In this document: in pieces, positions 6,583 through 8,922 of the stretch
Numbering within the stretch: position 1 is the first letter of the stretch
How the letters are laid out: every line of letters begins with the position of its first letter
DNA from: Bacteroidales bacterium UBA5206
GTDB taxonomy: Bacteria; Bacteroidota; Bacteroidia; Bacteroidales; Tenuifilaceae
NCBI GenBank assembly: GCA_002412705.1
Contig: DHVO01000031.1
Coordinates: forward strand, 1-8,922
Direction of reading: 5' to 3'
DNA: 8,922 bases
Program-made: the position numbers and the translations under genes
The notes under the pieces: model-generated
Database searches by the model: none
Told to the model about the DNA's origin: nothing
What the model saw: only the letters and a program-made list of their open reading frames with translations

Positions 6583-7230
6583 CTACTCCTTTAATCGCTC
6601 ATAGCCCACGTAAATACGCCAAACACCCAGCACTATTAGAATCACTGCACTAATAGGGAATCCACCCGTACTACTAAGCGTGAGCAGGATAAACACGGAG
6701 CCCAGAATTGCTAGGGTGTATCCAATAGTTAGGTTTTGCTTGCCGCTATTCTTAATCTGAACCTTGAGCATTTCTCTATCTCTCTTATCAATGGAGAGGT
6801 TTTCCTCAAGCTTTTCAGCAATTTCCTCCTCTTCAAAACCCTCCTTTTTAAGGTAGGTCATGTACTCAAAAGCGCTCTCTTTAAGGTTATCATTCTCGTT
6901 GAGAATTGCGAAGATATCAACGCCATTCTCACGCAAATCGAGCTTGATGCTCTCAATGGATTCACCATCCTGTAGGCGCTCCTTAACGTGCTCCTGCATC
7001 TCATAAAGAGACATCTCGGCATAGTTGGGCCGTTCTGGCTCATCCTTTTTTACACCCACTAGAAAATCGGTAATAAGCAGGGCTTCAGCATTCATCCCCC
7101 TTCCTAAAAGTTCCTTCTGTAGCAAGGGAATTGCATCTAGGCGTAAATCCTGTGGGCGTTGTGCTATTTGGAGCAGTTTTTCATTGGATACGCCTTGGTA
7201 GTAGGCCTCAATATCATTCAAATTACTCAT
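6583..7230 (-). CDS. hypothetical protein with two C-terminal membrane helices
   Basis: I do not recognise a named family; 215 aa. The N-terminal third (about 1-50) has the pattern YYQGVSNEKLLQIA...AIPLLQKELLGRG, resembling the short helical repeat found at the start of many Bacteroidota membrane proteins. The middle (about 70-160) is highly charged and helical, rich in Glu and Lys, and may form a coiled coil. Two hydrophobic helices follow (about 169-186 and 191-206), separated by a short GGFP turn, then a basic/acidic tail (YERLKE). It is probably an inner-membrane protein with a large cytoplasmic N-terminal part. The ATG at 7230 is the first reasonable start; no exact TAnnTTTG element was found ahead of it. 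Convergent with the ABC ATPase and divergent from the LysE gene, so it is a single-gene unit with no context-based function. Confidence 0.8.
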   Translation of the reverse strand: MSNLNDIEAYYQGVSNEKLLQIAQRPQDLRLDAIPLLQKELLGRGMNAEALLITDFLVGVKKDEPERPNYAEMSLYEMQEHVKERLQDGESIESIKLDLRENGVDIFAILNENDNLKESAFEYMTYLKKEGFEEEEIAEKLEENLSIDKRDREMLKVQIKNSGKQNLTIGYTLAILGSVFILLTLSSTGGFPISAVILIVLGVWRIYVGYERLKE

Positions 7231-7353
7231 ATGTGGAGCAAGTTACGTTGAACCAAATGTGAACTAAAGATAATCACAAAATCTGTCGATAAACAGGTGA
7301 TATCAATCAAATAAGTTGTTTGGTTTTTAACTCAATGTACCCATTATCTTTTG

Positions 7354-7361
7354 TATGTTTG
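7354..7361 (+). promoter_or_regulatory. -7 element of the LysE-family gene promoter
   Basis: TATGTTTG matches TAnnTTTG. No TTTG lies at the proper 19-21 bp spacing (the nearest, 7319-7322, is 31 bp away), so the -33 half is weak. Transcription would start around 7367, about 38 nt before the ATG at 7405. The in-frame TTG at 7351 lies upstream of this start and is therefore not used. Confidence 0.45.
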
Positions 7362-7404
7362 CATCGCAAAAGTTCACAATTTACTTATTGATGCTAAAGG
7401 GTAT

Positions 7405-8040
7405 ATGACATCACATCTTTTAATCACCTATGTGGTTCTTGTAATAATTACCACCTACTCACCAGGACCTGCCGTTTTCTTTATTCTAACCAACTCTACC
7501 CTTTATGGCTGGCGCAAAGCGCTATACGCAGCACTAGGTAATATTAGCGGCTTGCTTTGCCTTGGTATTATATCCTTTACAGGATTAGGCACAGTTCTTA
7601 CCGCATCGCAATCCATTTTTGATATAATAAAGTATGCCGGTGCGGCTTACCTAATTTACATGGGCGTTAAGATGCTGATGGATAAGAACTCAAACTTCTC
7701 GTCTGATAATATAGGCTCTGGCGCACTAACTATATCATCCCGAAAGCTTTACTTTAAGGCCATGACGGTTGCGCTTAGCAACCCTAAGGCCATCGTTTTT
7801 CTCACCGCACTTTTCCCCCAGTTTATTAATACTAGCAACAGCCTACTACCTCAGTTTGTAGTGCTTTTAGGCATCCTGATACTCTTCTCGTTCACAGCGC
7901 TAATGACCTACGCCGTGTTAGCTCATCAAGCAAAGGGTTGGATTACCAAGCCAAGTAGGGCGGGCTACGTAACCAAAACGGGTGGCTCGGTATTTATATT
8001 CTTTGGTATTATACTGGCACTTTCGGGAAGAAAGAGTTAA
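7405..8040 (+). CDS. LysE/RhtB-family amino-acid or metabolite exporter
   Basis: Inner-membrane exporter of the LysE superfamily, whose members expel amino acids such as threonine, homoserine, leucine or lysine; 211 aa, the usual length. Signatures: TYSPGPAVFFILTNSTLYGW (residues 17-36, the family's SPGP.......G.R motif), GNISGLLCLG, YAGAAYLIYMGVKML and NPKAIVFLTALFPQFI. Six hydrophobic segments are visible, with a soluble loop around residues 90-110. The start is the ATG at 7405 (MTSHLLITYVV), which matches where family members begin; an 18-residue extension from a TTG at 7351 would be hydrophilic and would cover the promoter. The specific substrate is not predictable. Single-gene unit ending at a hairpin terminator. 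Confidence 0.92.
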   Translation: MTSHLLITYVVLVIITTYSPGPAVFFILTNSTLYGWRKALYAALGNISGLLCLGIISFTGLGTVLTASQSIFDIIKYAGAAYLIYMGVKMLMDKNSNFSSDNIGSGALTISSRKLYFKAMTVALSNPKAIVFLTALFPQFINTSNSLLPQFVVLLGILILFSFTALMTYAVLAHQAKGWITKPSRAGYVTKTGGSVFIFFGIILALSGRKS

Positions 8041-8075
8041 GGAATTCTTGCTATGTCATATATTTTAAACAATAA

Positions 8076-8113
8076 GGGGTGTAAACAGCAATGCTTACAC
8101 CCCCTTTTCTTTT
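8076..8113 (+). terminator. rho-independent terminator after the LysE-family gene
   Basis: GGGGTGTAA (8076-8084) pairs perfectly over 9 bp with TTACACCCC (8095-8103), with a 10-nt loop. After one extra C at 8104 comes the run TTTTCTTTT (8105-8113). It lies between convergent genes. The A-rich sequence on its left side (8061-8075) would give a T-containing tail in the minus direction, so it may serve both genes. Confidence 0.85.
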
Positions 8114-8124
8114 GCATCAGCCAA

Positions 8125-8922
8125 CTAGTTTGCCGCCGAAGCATACCACTTAGCCATATACTTTTTAGGATTTTCTACTGATATTTTATCAAACATCGCT
8201 GCTCCAAGAGTCTTCTGCATTCGTTGCAAGTACTGCTCAAAGGAGTCGTTAAAGAACATATCAAGGAAGAAATCGGAGCCATACAGCACCTTATCCTGTA
8301 TATCGGGATTGCTATTGTAAATGGCTTTGGCCGCCTCAATGGTAGGCACATCGCTCATGCACGATAAGTCGGTGTAGCAGTTGGGGTACTTCTTTAGCAA
8401 CCTAAGGATATCAGCCTGCCAAACATCGCTACCGCTGCCAAAATGGGCTAGAACAAGTATCAGATTGTTGTACTTCTCAAGCACTTTTTCCCACACAAGC
8501 GGATTATTAAGCACACCGGCACGCTCGCGTACCATCACCGTAAAACCATCCCTAAGGCCTTTACTAAAAGTGTAGGCACCACTGTAGGCTACAGCCTCAG
8601 CCTTTCCGTCGGGAACTATATACCCGTTCACATCAATACTCATAGCAGGAGTGGCAAAACCGCCATAGGAACAATGGGATACCACAGGAATTTGATTCTT
8701 GCTACAGAACTCGAAAACGGAATCGGGGCCAACCAGAACCTTATCATATGGTGAGAAACCATTGGGAGGATACACTTTAACACCTGCAAAGAGCTTGCCG
8801 GCACCTACATTACTCAGGTACGACTTAATATTGGAGCGCCGTGGGTCAACGCCAAGAAAAGGAACAAGCCTATCCTTGTACTTTGGATTTTTTGATAGCT
8901 GCTCTATCTGCTCATACTGTAT
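8125..8922 (-). CDS. amidohydrolase-2 family metal-dependent hydrolase (5' end outside window)
   Basis: TIM-barrel hydrolase or decarboxylase of the COG2159 group. The frame is open for 265 codons from the right window edge to the TAG at 8125, so the N-terminus, including any HxH metal motif, is missing. Visible blocks (numbered from the edge): PFLGVDPRR (21-29), FAGVKVYPPNG (45-55), VVSHCS with candidate metal ligand His83, LVLAHFG with His160, YTDLSCM and LYGSDFF with Asp217, then a C-terminal helix region. The order His, His, Asp agrees with the second half of the amidohydrolase site. A long insert of about 75 residues lies between the His83 and His160 strands. A GTG at 8775 is not the start, because the frame and family similarity run on upstream of it. 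The substrate is unknown. Convergent with the LysE-family gene; no functional link is evident. Confidence 0.82.
   Translation of the reverse strand: MQYEQIEQLSKNPKYKDRLVPFLGVDPRRSNIKSYLSNVGAGKLFAGVKVYPPNGFSPYDKVLVGPDSVFEFCSKNQIPVVSHCSYGGFATPAMSIDVNGYIVPDGKAEAVAYSGAYTFSKGLRDGFTVMVRERAGVLNNPLVWEKVLEKYNNLILVLAHFGSGSDVWQADILRLLKKYPNCYTDLSCMSDVPTIEAAKAIYNSNPDIQDKVLYGSDFFLDMFFNDSFEQYLQRMQKTLGAAMFDKISVENPKKYMAKWYASAAN

Noticed and set aside
7298..7305. TGATATCA palindrome between the hypothetical gene and the LysE gene
   Set aside because: Eight bases in AT-rich intergenic DNA is within chance expectation, and it has no second copy or clear position relative to a promoter.
7351..7404. TTG at 7351 as an upstream start of the LysE-family gene
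   Set aside because: It lies upstream of the expected transcript start, and the added residues do not fit the family's N-terminus.

Overview
The window looks like a chromosomal piece of an anaerobic, hydrogen-metabolising member of the Bacteroidota (Bacteroidales-like). Four observations support this: a [FeFe]-hydrogenase maturation gene; a SusC/CirA-style TonB-dependent receptor with an N-terminal carboxypeptidase-D-like domain; promoter-like sites matching the Bacteroidota -33 TTTG / -7 TAnnTTTG pattern; and weak or irregular Shine-Dalgarno sequences. The genus cannot be fixed from the sequence. I see no insertion sequence, tRNA, rRNA or CRISPR array.

Layout. Positions 1-3949 hold a leftward hydrogenase-related block, read from right to left: a promoter (3976-4006), a structured leader with a possible 12-codon mini-ORF (3907-3949), a TM1266-type 'iron-only hydrogenase system regulator' (3602-3865), a TonB-dependent receptor (1216-3618, overlapping the regulator by 17 nt), and hydG (1134 leftwards, cut by the window edge), which may also have its own promoter. 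Divergent from this block is a rightward three-gene ABC importer: an NMT1/SsuA-like lipoprotein (4165-5136), a permease (5111-5869) and an ATPase (5866-6573), all overlapping. The 299-bp region between the two divergent gene sets (3866-4164) carries promoters for both directions and a perfect 8-bp inverted repeat. Convergent with the ATPase gene is a 215-aa hypothetical membrane protein (6583-7230, minus). Then come a rightward LysE/RhtB-type exporter (7405-8040), a strong hairpin terminator (8076-8113), and the 3' part of a leftward amidohydrolase-2 family gene (8125-8922, cut by the window edge).

How the genes may work together. HydG cleaves tyrosine to make the CO and CN- ligands of the H-cluster and delivers them on an Fe-cysteine synthon. 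The receptor is locked between the TM1266-type gene and hydG, and an ABC importer is divergently paired with them. This suggests an outer- plus inner-membrane uptake route for something linked to hydrogenase assembly or activity, such as iron, an iron complex or a small-molecule precursor. That is inference from gene order; the substrate is not readable from the sequence. The genes right of 6583 show no evident link to this system.
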